In this document: positions 34,333 to 44,165 of the stretch, in pieces
How positions within the stretch are numbered: position 1 is the stretch's first letter
Layout of the letters: each line of letters starts with the position of its first letter
Origin: Paenibacillaceae bacterium
GTDB taxonomy: Bacteria > Bacillota > Bacilli > Paenibacillales > CANHGK01
Reading direction: 5' to 3'
DNA: 64,000 nt
NCBI GenBank assembly: GCA_947460235.1
Contig: CANHGK010000009.1
Coordinates: forward strand, 1-64,000
Position numbers and translations under genes: made by a program
Notes under the pieces: generated by a model
What the model saw: only the letters and a program-made list of their open reading frames with translations
Told to the model about the DNA's origin: nothing
Databases searched by the model: none

Positions 34333-35319
34333 CTAATCTGAAGGTATATTCACCATCCACTCACCAAATAGTGCATGGATGAATTGTTCACGGTCGAACG
34401 GCTGAAGATCTTCCGCCTTCTCGCCAAGACCTACATATTTAACCGGTAGATTTAACTCTCTGCGAATGGCAATAACGATACCGCCTTTTGCCGTTCCATC
34501 TAGTTTTGTTAATACTAATCCGGTAACTCCTGATTTCTCGCCAAATAATTTTGCTTGTGATAATGCGTTTTGACCCGTTGTCGAATCAAGTACCATTAAC
34601 ACTTCGTGCGGTCCATCAGGGATTTCCCGTTGAATGACACGAACCATTTTATTTAGCTCTTCCATTAAATTCGCTTTATTTTGCAAACGTCCTGCAGTGT
34701 CAATCATTAAAACATCAATATTTTGCAATTTTGCAGACCGAATCGCATCAAAAACAACAGCAGAGGGATCTGACCCCTGTTCGTGCTTCACAATTGGAAC
34801 ACCCACACGATTCGCCCAAATATCTAATTGCTCAACTGCAGCAGCGCGAAACGTGTCCCCAGCTGCAACCATGACACGCTTTCCTTCCAGCTTAAATCGG
34901 TGTGCCATTTTCGCAATTGTCGTGGTTTTCCCGACGCCATTTACGCCTACATACACAATGACTGTCGGACCACTTTTTGCATAAATAATGGTTTGGTCTA
35001 ATTGTTCCGGAAATAAACCGAGCAAATACTCGACCAAAACTGGTTTTAATTCAATTGAATTAGTTAATCGACGTTGTTTCGCTTCTTTTCGCATTGCCTC
35101 TATGACTTGCAAGGTCGTTTGCACACCTACATCTGCCATGATTAAGATTTCTTCTAACTCTTCGAAAAACCCTTCATCAATTTTCGAATTTCTAAAAAAT
35201 AATGCTTCAACACGCTTAACAAGTTGTTCACTGGTCTTACTTAATCCTGTCTTAAACGTCTGTGTTACCGCTTCAGCTGCTGAAGAAATTTTCTCTTTAA
35301 TTTTTTGAAAAAAATTCAT
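34333..35319 (-). CDS. ftsY: Signal recognition particle receptor FtsY
   Basis: FtsY (328 aa) is the membrane-associated GTPase that docks the SRP-ribosome complex at SecYEG. It has the short Gram-positive N-terminal region, the N domain and the G domain with GVNGVGKTTTIAKMA (G1), the DTFRAAA insertion motif, DTAGRLQNK (G3) and LTKLDGTAKGG (G4). The start at 35319 matches homologues (MNFFQKIKEK) with GGAG 9 bases upstream; an ATG five codons earlier is in frame. It follows smc by 29 bases, as in B. subtilis. Confidence 0.97.
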   Translation of the reverse strand: MNFFQKIKEKISSAAEAVTQTFKTGLSKTSEQLVKRVEALFFRNSKIDEGFFEELEEILIMADVGVQTTLQVIEAMRKEAKQRRLTNSIELKPVLVEYLLGLFPEQLDQTIIYAKSGPTVIVYVGVNGVGKTTTIAKMAHRFKLEGKRVMVAAGDTFRAAAVEQLDIWANRVGVPIVKHEQGSDPSAVVFDAIRSAKLQNIDVLMIDTAGRLQNKANLMEELNKMVRVIQREIPDGPHEVLMVLDSTTGQNALSQAKLFGEKSGVTGLVLTKLDGTAKGGIVIAIRRELNLPVKYVGLGEKAEDLQPFDREQFIHALFGEWMVNIPSD

Positions 35320-35348
35320 TGCCCATCGCTCCATTTCTCTCTCGTAAA

Positions 35349-38300
35349 TTACATGGCTGCAAGTGCAGGCATACGTTCTTCTAATTCTTCTAAATGTACG
35401 GACACGAGTTTTGATACCCCGCCTTCTTCCATCGTAACTCCATACATGACATCAGCCTCTTCCATCGTACCACGCCGATGTGTAACAACAATAAATTGTG
35501 TATTCTCTGAAAATTTGCGTAAATATTTCGCATAACGAGAAACGTTTGCCTCATCCAGTGCCGCCTCAACTTCATCAAGTACACAGAATGGAACTGGTTT
35601 CACATGTAAAATGGAGAACAACAACGCCATTGCCGTTAATGCCCGCTCCCCCCCAGATAACAGTTGCAAATTCTGCAATTTCTTACCTGGTGGTTGTGCA
35701 ACAATTTCGACACCGCTATCAAGTGGCGAGGACGGATTTTCTAAAATCAAATCTGCGTTTCCACCACCAAACAATTGACGAAAAACATTATTAAAATGAC
35801 CGCGCACAAGTTGAAACGTATCGAGGAATTTTTTACCCATTTCATGATTCATTTCACGGATGATTTGTTCGAGGGCTTGTTTTGCCTCCATCAAGTCAAT
35901 CCGTTGTCCATTTAAGTATTCAAAACGCTCGGAAACTCTTGCAAATTCTTCAATTGACCCCAGATTGACGTCACCCAGTGCAGCAACTTGCCGCTTCCAG
36001 TCTCGAACTTGTTGCGCGGAGCTATTTAAATCATCTGGCACTGGATATTTTGTTTTGGCCAATTCGTAACTTAGTTCGTATTCCTCCGCTAATTTACGAA
36101 TGACCGTGTCCAATTCGACTTCTTGGCGATTTATTTTCACTTCGAGTTGATGCAACGTATCTTCTAATTCTTTTACTTGATCACGTTGATGTTTCGTTTC
36201 TAATTCATGAATATGCACGAGTTCAACCAATCCTGTTTTTTCACCGCGCTTCAATTCCAATTCAACCGTCAACGCATGTTTTTGTTTTCGCCAATCCGCA
36301 AGTGCGATCTCGCATGTTTTCCATGCTGCTTCATTATGTCCAAGTTCTTTTTGGAATTTATGAACATGTTGTTGTTCCGCTAAAATTGATTTTTGCAATA
36401 CGTGGATTCGCTCACGCAATTGTTCAAATTGTTCTTCCACGTTTTGCTGTTCTTGCGCTTTTGTAGCCACCGTAACATGCAACGAAGTAACGCGATGATA
36501 ATGATTTTCTTTTTTGAATTCCTGTTCTTTGCGATCTGTATCCAACCGTTGCATTGCTTGTTGGATTGCTTGTTCTTTTAAGATTGCATCGTCTAATTGC
36601 TTTGTGAAATTTGTAAATTGTCCTTCACGTTCACGCTGTTCCTCATCTTGTGTGCGTTGTTCCTCAAGCAACCAGTCAAGTTGATCTTCCATTTGTTGCA
36701 ATTCACGTTTGGATTGCAACAACACGCTTTGGATCGTTAAATGGTTGCGATCAATTGCTTGATGTTCGGTAGCTAGTTGCTCCACACGAAGCACTCCCTC
36801 AGAAAGCATGCGCTGGCTATGATCCAATTGAATCTGTTCATTTTCTAAGTGAATTGATTCACTAACAATCAAAGCTTCAAGTTCTTCCATTTGTCGCTGA
36901 CGACTTAACAAAGATGAACCTTTGCGCTGCACACTACCTCCGGTCATTGAACCACCGGCATGCACAACATCACCATCTAATGTCACAACGCGAAACCGAT
37001 GATGCAATGCAGCGGCAATTTTATTGGCGTGTTCAATCGTTTCGGCAAAAAGAACATTACCAAGTAAATGTTCAACGATGGAACGATACGACGTATCCGT
37101 ATCGACCAACTCACTTCCAACACCAACCCACCCTGCAATACCTGTAACCGTCTCTTTTTCACGAGCAGACACACTTCGACCTTGAATTGATTGAATCGGT
37201 AAAAAAGTAGCTCGTCCTGTTTGGCGTTGTTTCAAAAATAAAATCGCCGCCCTCGCATCAGCTTCTCGATCAACAATAATGTGTTGAAGCGAACCACCAA
37301 GTGCAATTTCCATCGCTGTTTCTAATTTTGCAGGGACACGAATGAGCTCTGCAACCGCTCCATGTACACCTTTCAAATCGCCGCCACGTGAGGAATTCCG
37401 TAATACCTCGCGAGTTCCTTGCGCATAGCCTTCAAAGTCTGCAGAAACATCTTGCAATGTTTCCAATCGCGCTTTCGCAGATTGAATCTTTTGTTGAATT
37501 TGTTGAATGTCCCTTGTTAGCGATATCACTTTCGTTTCATTTAATTTCACTTCTTCACGAGCAGCAGATAAATCAAAATTAATTTTTTTGATTTGAGCTA
37601 CAAACGTATCCGCTTCACTCAAATGATGGTTGTAAGCGTCCAAAAACGTTTCTCGTTGATCTTCAAACGTACGCGTTTGTTCCGATCGTCCGCTTAACTT
37701 ACGTTTTGCTAATATGTCTACTTGCTCCAAATGACGCAGTTCATTTCTTGCTTGTGCCTGTAATTGATACACATCATATAATTGTTGTTGTAAAATCGAT
37801 AGACTATTCGCGGACAACCCCTGTTGAAGTAATTCAAGTTTCGTTTCCTCTAGTTGCAAATCTGTTCGCAATTCAACGAGTTCGGCCCTGAGTTGGTCAG
37901 AATGTTCGGAAAATTCATTTTCTTGTGTTTTTAATTGTAAAAGTTGATTTTCCCATGACACTAAGCGATCATTTGCCATCCCTATCGTTTCTAATGCATG
38001 TTTTTCACGTTCACGGCAAAGTTCAAGTATTCCTTCTTCTTTCTCTGATTCTTCGCTAGCATGAAGCAATTGCTCTTGCAATTGCTGGATTTTCATTTCA
38101 AGTTGTTCAATACTCCAACGTGTCGTTTCTAGTGCAGCGTCCACTTTGGATAATTCAGCGTTTGCGGAAATGGATAATTCCTTTGTACGATCGGCACTTG
38201 CGCGATGTTCCGTCCAAGACGTCTGAAGTTGTTCCATCTGATAAACAAAAAGACCGATTTCCACGGACTTAATTTGAGCCTTTAACCCTTTAAATTTCTC

Positions 38301-38936
38301 CGCCTTTTCGGATTGACGTCGAAGTGGTTCTACTTGTTTACCCAACTCATTTACGATATCGTCGAGTCTTGTTAAATTCGCTTGTGTATCGTTTAATTTC
38401 TTTTCTGCATCACGCTTACGCGATTTATATTTAATAATCCCGGATGCCTCTTCAAAAATGGCACGACGGTCTTCCGCTTTCGAACTGAGAATTTCATCTA
38501 TTTTACCTTGTCCAATAATAGAATACGCGTCTTTCCCAAGCCCCGTATCCATAAATAATTCCATAATATCTTTCAGTCGACATGCCTGGCGATTAACCAA
38601 ATAATCACTGTCGCCGTTACGCGTAACACGTCTTGTCACTGTCACTTCTTCCGTCTCGAGCGGTAACGTTTTATCTGAGTTATCGAGGACTAATGTTACT
38701 TCTGCAATGTTTACTGGACGCCGGGTATCACTTCCGGCAAAAATTAATTCATCCATTTTGCCGCCGCGAAGAGACTTGGCACTTTGTTCACCAAGCACCC
38801 AGCGCATTGAATCTGAAATATTACTTTTTCCACTACCATTTGGACCGACGACTGCAGTAATCCCAGTACCAAACTCGAGTTCTGTTTTATCAGCAAATGA
38901 CTTAAATCCTGAAACTTCTAATCGTTTAAGATACAT
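35349..38936 (-). CDS. smc: Chromosome partition protein SMC
   Basis: SMC (1195 aa, usual 1186 or so) forms, with ScpA and ScpB, the condensin that compacts and segregates chromosomes. The N-terminal Walker A is VVGPNGSGKSN, followed by a coiled coil, the hinge at about residues 510-680 (GVHGAVAELI through GGSMTGGS), the returning coil, and the C-terminal ATPase part with LLSGGERALTAMALLF (signature) and FCVLDEVEAALDEANV (Walker B). All parts are intact. A large hairpin separates it from rnc upstream. Confidence 0.98.
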   Translation of the reverse strand: MYLKRLEVSGFKSFADKTELEFGTGITAVVGPNGSGKSNISDSMRWVLGEQSAKSLRGGKMDELIFAGSDTRRPVNIAEVTLVLDNSDKTLPLETEEVTVTRRVTRNGDSDYLVNRQACRLKDIMELFMDTGLGKDAYSIIGQGKIDEILSSKAEDRRAIFEEASGIIKYKSRKRDAEKKLNDTQANLTRLDDIVNELGKQVEPLRRQSEKAEKFKGLKAQIKSVEIGLFVYQMEQLQTSWTEHRASADRTKELSISANAELSKVDAALETTRWSIEQLEMKIQQLQEQLLHASEESEKEEGILELCREREKHALETIGMANDRLVSWENQLLQLKTQENEFSEHSDQLRAELVELRTDLQLEETKLELLQQGLSANSLSILQQQLYDVYQLQAQARNELRHLEQVDILAKRKLSGRSEQTRTFEDQRETFLDAYNHHLSEADTFVAQIKKINFDLSAAREEVKLNETKVISLTRDIQQIQQKIQSAKARLETLQDVSADFEGYAQGTREVLRNSSRGGDLKGVHGAVAELIRVPAKLETAMEIALGGSLQHIIVDREADARAAILFLKQRQTGRATFLPIQSIQGRSVSAREKETVTGIAGWVGVGSELVDTDTSYRSIVEHLLGNVLFAETIEHANKIAAALHHRFRVVTLDGDVVHAGGSMTGGSVQRKGSSLLSRQRQMEELEALIVSESIHLENEQIQLDHSQRMLSEGVLRVEQLATEHQAIDRNHLTIQSVLLQSKRELQQMEDQLDWLLEEQRTQDEEQREREGQFTNFTKQLDDAILKEQAIQQAMQRLDTDRKEQEFKKENHYHRVTSLHVTVATKAQEQQNVEEQFEQLRERIHVLQKSILAEQQHVHKFQKELGHNEAAWKTCEIALADWRKQKHALTVELELKRGEKTGLVELVHIHELETKHQRDQVKELEDTLHQLEVKINRQEVELDTVIRKLAEEYELSYELAKTKYPVPDDLNSSAQQVRDWKRQVAALGDVNLGSIEEFARVSERFEYLNGQRIDLMEAKQALEQIIREMNHEMGKKFLDTFQLVRGHFNNVFRQLFGGGNADLILENPSSPLDSGVEIVAQPPGKKLQNLQLLSGGERALTAMALLFSILHVKPVPFCVLDEVEAALDEANVSRYAKYLRKFSENTQFIVVTHRRGTMEEADVMYGVTMEEGGVSKLVSVHLEELEERMPALAAM

Positions 38937-38980
38937 CTACAACGCCCCTTCGACCAAAAAAAGAACCATTGAATGAAGAA

Positions 38981-39043
38981 AAACGAAGTGTATTCATACC
39001 ATTCGCTAAAATCCCAGTAGCGATTGGCTGTTCACACTTCGTT
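38981..39043 (-). terminator. Long two-part hairpin between rnc and smc
   Basis: On the minus strand a 9-bp outer stem (ACGAAGTGT with ACACTTCGT) and a 10-bp inner stem (CCAATCGCTA with TAGCGAATGG, one mismatch) are joined by an internal loop. A run of five T follows the outer stem, so it can terminate rnc transcription; it may also be a substrate for RNase III, the rnc product. Confidence 0.75.
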
Positions 39044-39057
39044 ATGTTTATTTGTTG

Positions 39058-39765
39058 TTATACACCATTTGAGGTAAGCGGCACCCCTAATTGTTTGAGT
39101 GCCTGAGAAGCTGCGTTTTGTTCTGCTTCTTTCTTCGAACGTCCGGTACCGCGACCTAAGCAATTTTCCTCTGAAAATACTTCGGTCACAAATTCCCGAT
39201 CGTGTGCAGGTCCGCGTTCTTCCAAGATGCGGTACTCCAAACCATTCCGAGATTGCTGCTGAACATATTCTTGCAAACGACTTTTGTAATCAATCGTTAT
39301 TAAAGAATCAAAATCAATTAACGGGAACACATGTCTCCGCAAAAACGTACCTGCTTCACCAATTCCTAAATCCAAGTAAATCGCACCAAGCATCGCTTCA
39401 AATAAATCTGCCAACAATGAAGGACGTTTCCTTCCCCCAGTTAACTCTTCACCGCGACCAAGAAGTACGTACTCACCCAATTGCAAGGCTACCGCATATT
39501 TGGATAATGCAGGTTCGCATACGATAGCAGCGCGCATCCGCGTTAATTCACCTTCTGGCCGTGACGGAAACTTCTCAAATAAAAATACAGAAACACATAG
39601 TTGTAAAACGGCATCTCCTAGAAATTCTAGCCGTTCATTGTCCACATTCAATCGGACACGATGCTCATTTACGTATGATGCATGTGTAAATGCCTCCTGA
39701 ACAAGACGAACATCCCGCACCGGGATTTCAAGCGTTTCTAACAGTACACGCAAGTCCCTGGCCAT
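39058..39765 (-). CDS. rnc: Ribonuclease III
   Basis: RNase III (235 aa) cleaves double-stranded RNA in rRNA processing and mRNA turnover. The catalytic signature DNERLEFLGDAVLQL, the second acidic pair in DLFEAMLGAIYLDLG and the C-terminal dsRNA-binding domain (about residues 160-228; DYKSRLQEYVQQ, then GTGRSKKEAEQNAASQAL) are intact. GGAGG lies 9 bases before the ATG. It follows fabF by 22 bases, the order fab-rnc-smc-ftsY being standard in Bacillales. Confidence 0.97.
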   Translation of the reverse strand: MARDLRVLLETLEIPVRDVRLVQEAFTHASYVNEHRVRLNVDNERLEFLGDAVLQLCVSVFLFEKFPSRPEGELTRMRAAIVCEPALSKYAVALQLGEYVLLGRGEELTGGRKRPSLLADLFEAMLGAIYLDLGIGEAGTFLRRHVFPLIDFDSLITIDYKSRLQEYVQQQSRNGLEYRILEERGPAHDREFVTEVFSEENCLGRGTGRSKKEAEQNAASQALKQLGVPLTSNGV

Positions 39766-39787
39766 CGGTTGTTACCTCCATTCAGTC

Positions 39788-41026
39788 TTAAACACGTTTC
39801 ATGATAATCGTTGCATTATGACCGCCAAATCCAAATGAATTGGACATTGCAACATCAACTTTTTTCTCACGAGCAACATTCGCTACATAATCAAGTACAC
39901 AAACAGGATCCTGATTATCAATATTGATCGTTGGTGGTATGATGCCTTTCGTAATCGTGAGGGCAGAAATAATTGCTTCTACACCACCAGCTGCACCCAG
40001 CAAATGGCCTGTCATCGATTTCGTAGAGCCAACGAGTAATTTTGAAGCATGATCTCCAAAGACGGTTTGAATCGCCTTAGATTCATTTTTATCACCAACC
40101 GGAGTTGATGTACCATGTGCATTAACATAATCTACTGCTGACCCATCAATCCCTGCACTGCGAAGTGCATATTTCATACAACGAGCCGCACCTTCACCGT
40201 CCGGAGCTGGATCAGTTAAGTGATGTGCATCTCCGCTCATCCCATAACCAATAACTTCACAAATGATATTTGCACCGCGAGCTTTCGCGTGTTCATATTC
40301 TTCAAGTACGATTACCCCAGCGCCTTCTCCCATCACGAATCCATCACGATCCACGTCAAATGGACGACTTGCACGCTCAGGTTCATCGTTACGCGTCGAC
40401 ATCGCACGCATGTTACAGAATCCAGCATAACCAGATGGACGAATCGTTGATTCTGCACCACCAGTAATCATGATGTCTGCTTCATCGCGCTGAATAATAT
40501 GAAACGCGTCTCCGATCGAGTTCGTTCCGGATGCGCATGCCGTTACAGATGTGCTATTAGGTCCTTTTGCACCGGTTAAAATAGAAACCCAACCAGATGC
40601 CATATTCGCGATCATCATCGGAATAAAAAACGGACTTACACGGCGTGGGCCGCGCTCAAGCAAGATTTTGTATTGATCTTCGAACGTACCAAGACCACCA
40701 ATACCAGAACCAATGTATACGCCAGCACGCTCAGGATCTGGCAATGAACGAACATCGAGATTCGCATTGCGCAGTGCTTCCTGAGAAGCGGCGATTGCCA
40801 ATTGAACGTAACGATCCATCTTTTTTGTTTCTTTTTTCTCAATATAATTCTCTGGATTAAAATCTTTAATTTCAGCGCCAATTTGCGATTGATAATCACT
40901 TACTTCAAAGGATTCAATTCGGCTAATTCCAGATTTACCAGCGACTAACTGACTCCAAAATGTTTCAACATCTTTCCCTAAGGAAGTGACCACGCCCATA
41001 CCGGTGATCACGACTCTGCGTCCCAT
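39788..41026 (-). CDS. fabF: 3-oxoacyl-[acyl-carrier-protein] synthase II
   Basis: FabF (412 aa) condenses malonyl-ACP with acyl-ACP in fatty-acid elongation. The thiolase-fold Cys-His-His triad is visible: the nucleophile in VTACASGTNSIGDA, the histidines in DYVNAHGTSTPVGD and KSMTGHLLGAAGGVE. The C-terminal SNSFGFGGHNATI motif is also complete. GGAGG lies about 10 bases before the ATG. A hairpin lies between acpP and this gene. Confidence 0.97.
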   Translation of the reverse strand: MGRRVVITGMGVVTSLGKDVETFWSQLVAGKSGISRIESFEVSDYQSQIGAEIKDFNPENYIEKKETKKMDRYVQLAIAASQEALRNANLDVRSLPDPERAGVYIGSGIGGLGTFEDQYKILLERGPRRVSPFFIPMMIANMASGWVSILTGAKGPNSTSVTACASGTNSIGDAFHIIQRDEADIMITGGAESTIRPSGYAGFCNMRAMSTRNDEPERASRPFDVDRDGFVMGEGAGVIVLEEYEHAKARGANIICEVIGYGMSGDAHHLTDPAPDGEGAARCMKYALRSAGIDGSAVDYVNAHGTSTPVGDKNESKAIQTVFGDHASKLLVGSTKSMTGHLLGAAGGVEAIISALTITKGIIPPTINIDNQDPVCVLDYVANVAREKKVDVAMSNSFGFGGHNATIIMKRV

Positions 41027-41110
41027 GATCCGAAAACCTCCTGAAATCTGACTGCATTACTCGTCATAACTTATGTATATTTTAATTAACTTTTTTCGCT
41101 ACATAGTAGA

Positions 41111-41137
41111 GAAGTCCCGTACATAGGACGGGACTTC
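41111..41137 (-). terminator. Hairpin between acpP and fabF
   Basis: GAAGTCCCGT and ACGGGACTTC form a perfect 10-bp stem with a 7-base loop between acpP and fabF. No T run follows, so it is more likely a stabilising hairpin or a weak attenuator for the very highly expressed acpP than a full terminator. Confidence 0.5.
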
Positions 41138-41148
41138 CGTTTGATCGA

Positions 41149-41385
41149 TTAGTTCGTATGCGACTCTATGTAAGAAACCACTTCACCAACTGATGTGATT
41201 TTCTCAGCATCTTCGTCCGAAATTTCTAAATCGAACTCATCTTCCAATTCCATTACTAATTCAACGATGTCCAAGGAATCCGCGCCTAGATCTTCTTTGA
41301 ACTTAGCTGCCAAAGTCACTTTGGACTCTTCAACACCAAGGCGATCAACGACGATCTTCTTAATTTGCTCGAATTTATCTGCCAC
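41149..41385 (-). CDS. acpP: Acyl carrier protein
   Basis: ACP (78 aa) carries growing acyl chains on 4'-phosphopantetheine. The acceptor serine lies in [20 protein letters not shown], and the protein is acidic and helical as expected. The start is GTG at 41385, 8 bases after GGAGG (AGGAGGTGATTCAAGTG), giving [17 protein letters not shown]; a GTG three codons earlier overlaps the site itself. It follows fabG by 67 bases with a possible promoter of its own. Confidence 0.97.
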   Translation of the reverse strand: MADKFEQIKKIVVDRLGVEESKVTLAAKFKEDLGADSLDIVELVMELEDEFDLEISDEDAEKITSVGEVVSYIESHTN

Positions 41386-41407
41386 TTGAATCACCTCCTC
41401 GCGATGT

Positions 41408-41420
41408 ATTATAAATTATA
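41408..41420 (-). promoter_or_regulatory. Two tandem TATAAT boxes upstream of acpP
   Basis: Two perfect TATAAT hexamers (41408-41413 and 41415-41420, minus strand) lie 22-35 bases above the acpP start, after a run of T. No good -35 element is seen at the proper distance, so promoter activity is only plausible. Confidence 0.3.
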
Positions 41421-41452
41421 CGCAAAAAAAAAGCTACTGAAACATAATGAAT

Positions 41453-42205
41453 TTATCCGTGCATCACCATTCCACCATCGACATGGATGGTTTGGCCGGT
41501 AATGTAATTAGCATCATCAGAAGCAAGGAAACATACAGTCTTCGCAATATCTTCAGCCGCACCAAAACGTGCAAGTGGAATTTGTGAGAGTAATTGGTCT
41601 TTCCATTTTTCATCAAGTGTATCCGTCATTTCAGTCGCAATAAAACCAGGCGCAACCGCATTTACGGTAATCCCACGTGAAGATAATTCTTTCGCCGCAG
41701 TTTTGGTCATTCCGATAACTCCTGCTTTTGCAGCAACATAATTCATTTGACCTGGATTCCCAATCACACCAACAACTGAAGAAATATTGATAATCCTGCC
41801 ACTTCTTTGCTTCATCATTGGACGTGAAACCGCTTTGACGCCATTAAATACACCTTTAAGATTTGTTTCGATGACCGCATCAAAATCATCCTCTTTCATA
41901 CGGATCAATAAACTATCTCGTGTAATTCCAGCATTATTTACTAGAATATCTAACCGTGACCAGCGCTCAAGCACTGCACTTACCATCGTTTCAAATTCCG
42001 CAGATTTACCGACGTTTCCACGAATCAAGAATGCTTCGCCGCCTGTAGCTTCAATGGCTTCAATCACCGATTGTGCCGCCGCTTCGTTACCAGCATAATT
42101 AATGGCTACTTTCGCTCCTTCTGCCGCCAAAGCGATCGCAATTGCACGACCAATACCGCGAGATCCGCCTGTTACTAACGCAACTTTACCAACCAATCGA
42201 CCCAT
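41453..42205 (-). CDS. fabG: 3-oxoacyl-[acyl-carrier-protein] reductase
   Basis: FabG (250 aa) reduces 3-oxoacyl-ACP with NADPH. The short-chain dehydrogenase motifs are intact: [13 protein letters not shown] for cofactor binding, NNAGIT, the catalytic Ser in [11 protein letters not shown] and Tyr-Lys in NYVAAKAG, with the C-terminal [20 protein letters not shown] lies 10 bases before the ATG, which overlaps the fabD stop by one base (TAATG). Confidence 0.97.
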   Translation of the reverse strand: MGRLVGKVALVTGGSRGIGRAIAIALAAEGAKVAINYAGNEAAAQSVIEAIEATGGEAFLIRGNVGKSAEFETMVSAVLERWSRLDILVNNAGITRDSLLIRMKEDDFDAVIETNLKGVFNGVKAVSRPMMKQRSGRIINISSVVGVIGNPGQMNYVAAKAGVIGMTKTAAKELSSRGITVNAVAPGFIATEMTDTLDEKWKDQLLSQIPLARFGAAEDIAKTVCFLASDDANYITGQTIHVDGGMVMHG

Positions 42206-43161
42206 TAGACTGAAGCCTCCTGCCTATCAGATAACGCTTGAATCGTTTGATTAAGCGCATCTATGCTATTAATGTTGTAACATGTCACGGATTTATCTAT
42301 TTTCTTAATCAATCCAGACAAAACATTGCCTGGTCCGATTTCGATAAATGTGTCAACACCGTCAGAAACCATCTGTTGTATACTATCTTCCCACAACACT
42401 GGAGAAACTACTTGCCGTTTCAACAATTCAGCAAACTCACTTGCACTCGTAACTGGTAATGCAGTTACATTTGAGACAACAGGAACGCTCGGTTGATGCC
42501 ACACTAATGCTCCTAAAGAATCTGCAAGTGCATTAGCTGCAGATTGCATCATCGATGAATGAAACGGTCCACTTACTTCAAGCACAATCGCACGTTTTGC
42601 GCCAATGGATTTTACTTGATCAGCTACTGCTTGAACCGCGGCTGTTTCTCCGGAAATAACAATTTGACCAGGACAGTTTACATTTGCAAGTTCAACGCGA
42701 CCAACGGAATCACTAACTTGTGCACACAATCCCGCAAGCGCTTCGCGTTCAGCGCCCAATATTGCCGCCATGCCGCCTTGTCCTGCAGGTACTGCCTGCT
42801 CCATAAGCAACCCGCGCCGACGAACCGTACGCACCGCATCAGCAAACGATATGGCACCTGCTGCTACAAGTGCTGAATATTCTCCCAAACTATGACCCGC
42901 CATGACATCAGCGTGCACACCAGCTTGGTTTAACAAAGTCCAATACGCAACGGATGCAGTAAGCAGCGCCGGTTGTGTATTTGCGGTCTTTTTCAATTCC
43001 GCTTCTGTGCCTTCAAAGATTAGTCCACTTAAAGATTCCGCAAGCTCAGCATCAGCTTGTTCAAAAACACCTCGCGCAAGTTCTGACTGTTCATACGCAT
43101 CTCGTCCCATCCCAATCGATTGCGCACCTTGCCCCGGAAAAACAAACGCAATTTTACTCAT
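42205..43161 (-). CDS. fabD: Malonyl CoA-acyl carrier protein transacylase
   Basis: FabD (318 aa) loads malonyl groups on ACP. It shows [14 protein letters not shown] at the N-terminus, the nucleophile serine in [13 protein letters not shown], the conserved arginine region [11 protein letters not shown] and the catalytic histidine in [11 protein letters not shown]. Ferredoxin-like and hydrolase-like subdomains are both complete. AAAAGGAG precedes the ATG. It lies 17 bases after fabH and overlaps fabG. Confidence 0.97.
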   Translation of the reverse strand: MSKIAFVFPGQGAQSIGMGRDAYEQSELARGVFEQADAELAESLSGLIFEGTEAELKKTANTQPALLTASVAYWTLLNQAGVHADVMAGHSLGEYSALVAAGAISFADAVRTVRRRGLLMEQAVPAGQGGMAAILGAEREALAGLCAQVSDSVGRVELANVNCPGQIVISGETAAVQAVADQVKSIGAKRAIVLEVSGPFHSSMMQSAANALADSLGALVWHQPSVPVVSNVTALPVTSASEFAELLKRQVVSPVLWEDSIQQMVSDGVDTFIEIGPGNVLSGLIKKIDKSVTCYNINSIDALNQTIQALSDRQEASV

Positions 43162-43178
43162 AAGTTATAACGCTCCTT

Positions 43179-44165
43179 TTACCAAGTCAAAACACAAGCT
43201 GCCCACGTTAATCCGCCGCCAAATCCAACAAGTACAATTTGATCACCTGATTTAACTCTACCTTGCTCTACCGCTTCTGCGAGCGCAATCGGAATTGTCG
43301 CTGCGGATGTGTTTCCATAACGGTCTAGATTGATCATCACTTTATCTTTTGACAATTCGAGGCGTTCCATCGCCGCTTCGATAATCCGTATATTCGCTTG
43401 ATGTGGAATAAATAAATCAATATCTGCCTTGCTGAGACCCGCTTTTGCAATTGCCTCTTCAGCAGCATTTCCCATAATCCGAACCGCAAACTTAAACACT
43501 TCTTTACCATTTTGATAGATAAATTGTTTGCGATCATTAATATTTTCGAGCGTTAAAGGATCACGGGTTCCGCCATTAGCAACTTGCAACAGCTTACCGC
43601 CGTTACCGTCCGCTCCCATGACAAAAGACTTAATTCCCTTACCTTGTTCAACGGGACCTAAAACAGCTGCTCCAGCGCCATCACCAAACAAAATGCATGT
43701 GTTACGATCTGTGTAGTCTGTGATTCTAGATAATGTTTCAGCGCCAACAACCAATACATGCTTATACTGGCCGGTCGCGATATACCCATAGGCGCTTGAT
43801 AATGCATAAACAAAACCTGAACAAGCCGCTTCTAGATCAAAAGCGGCAGCTTTCGTAGCTCCCAGCCGAGCTTGTACAAGACAAGCAGTAGAAGGAAATA
43901 CATGGTCTGGAGATAACGTTGCAACAATAATTAAGTCAATGTCTGCAGCAGTTAACCCTGCCATTTCCATTGCTTTTAATGATGCTTCATATGCCAAATC
44001 CGAGGTTGCCTGTTCAGGTGCTGCAATCCGTCGTTCTCGGATTCCAGTACGCGAAACGATCCACTCGTCATTCGTATCGATCATTTTTTCTAGTTCTGCG
44101 TTCGTTAATATTTTTTCAGGTACGTATTTACCAGTACCCAAAATCCCAACGGGAATTAATTGCAT
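43179..44165 (-). CDS. fabH: 3-oxoacyl-[acyl-carrier-protein] synthase III
   Basis: FabH (328 aa) starts fatty-acid synthesis by condensing a primer acyl-CoA (branched in most Bacillales) with malonyl-ACP. The catalytic residues are Cys in LEAACSGFVYALS, His in FIPHQANIRI and Asn in DRYGNTSAATIP. The start overlaps the end of plsX by 10 bases and has GGGAGG 6 bases before the ATG. In B. subtilis the fabHA-fabF pair is elsewhere; placing fabH between plsX and fabD is common in other Firmicutes. Confidence 0.97.
   Translation of the reverse strand: MQLIPVGILGTGKYVPEKILTNAELEKMIDTNDEWIVSRTGIRERRIAAPEQATSDLAYEASLKAMEMAGLTAADIDLIIVATLSPDHVFPSTACLVQARLGATKAAAFDLEAACSGFVYALSSAYGYIATGQYKHVLVVGAETLSRITDYTDRNTCILFGDGAGAAVLGPVEQGKGIKSFVMGADGNGGKLLQVANGGTRDPLTLENINDRKQFIYQNGKEVFKFAVRIMGNAAEEAIAKAGLSKADIDLFIPHQANIRIIEAAMERLELSKDKVMINLDRYGNTSAATIPIALAEAVEQGRVKSGDQIVLVGFGGGLTWAACVLTW

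Noticed and set aside
39099..39527. Plus-strand open frame of 142 codons opposite rnc
   Set aside because: It is the antisense shadow of a well-supported gene, has no ribosome site and no family resemblance.
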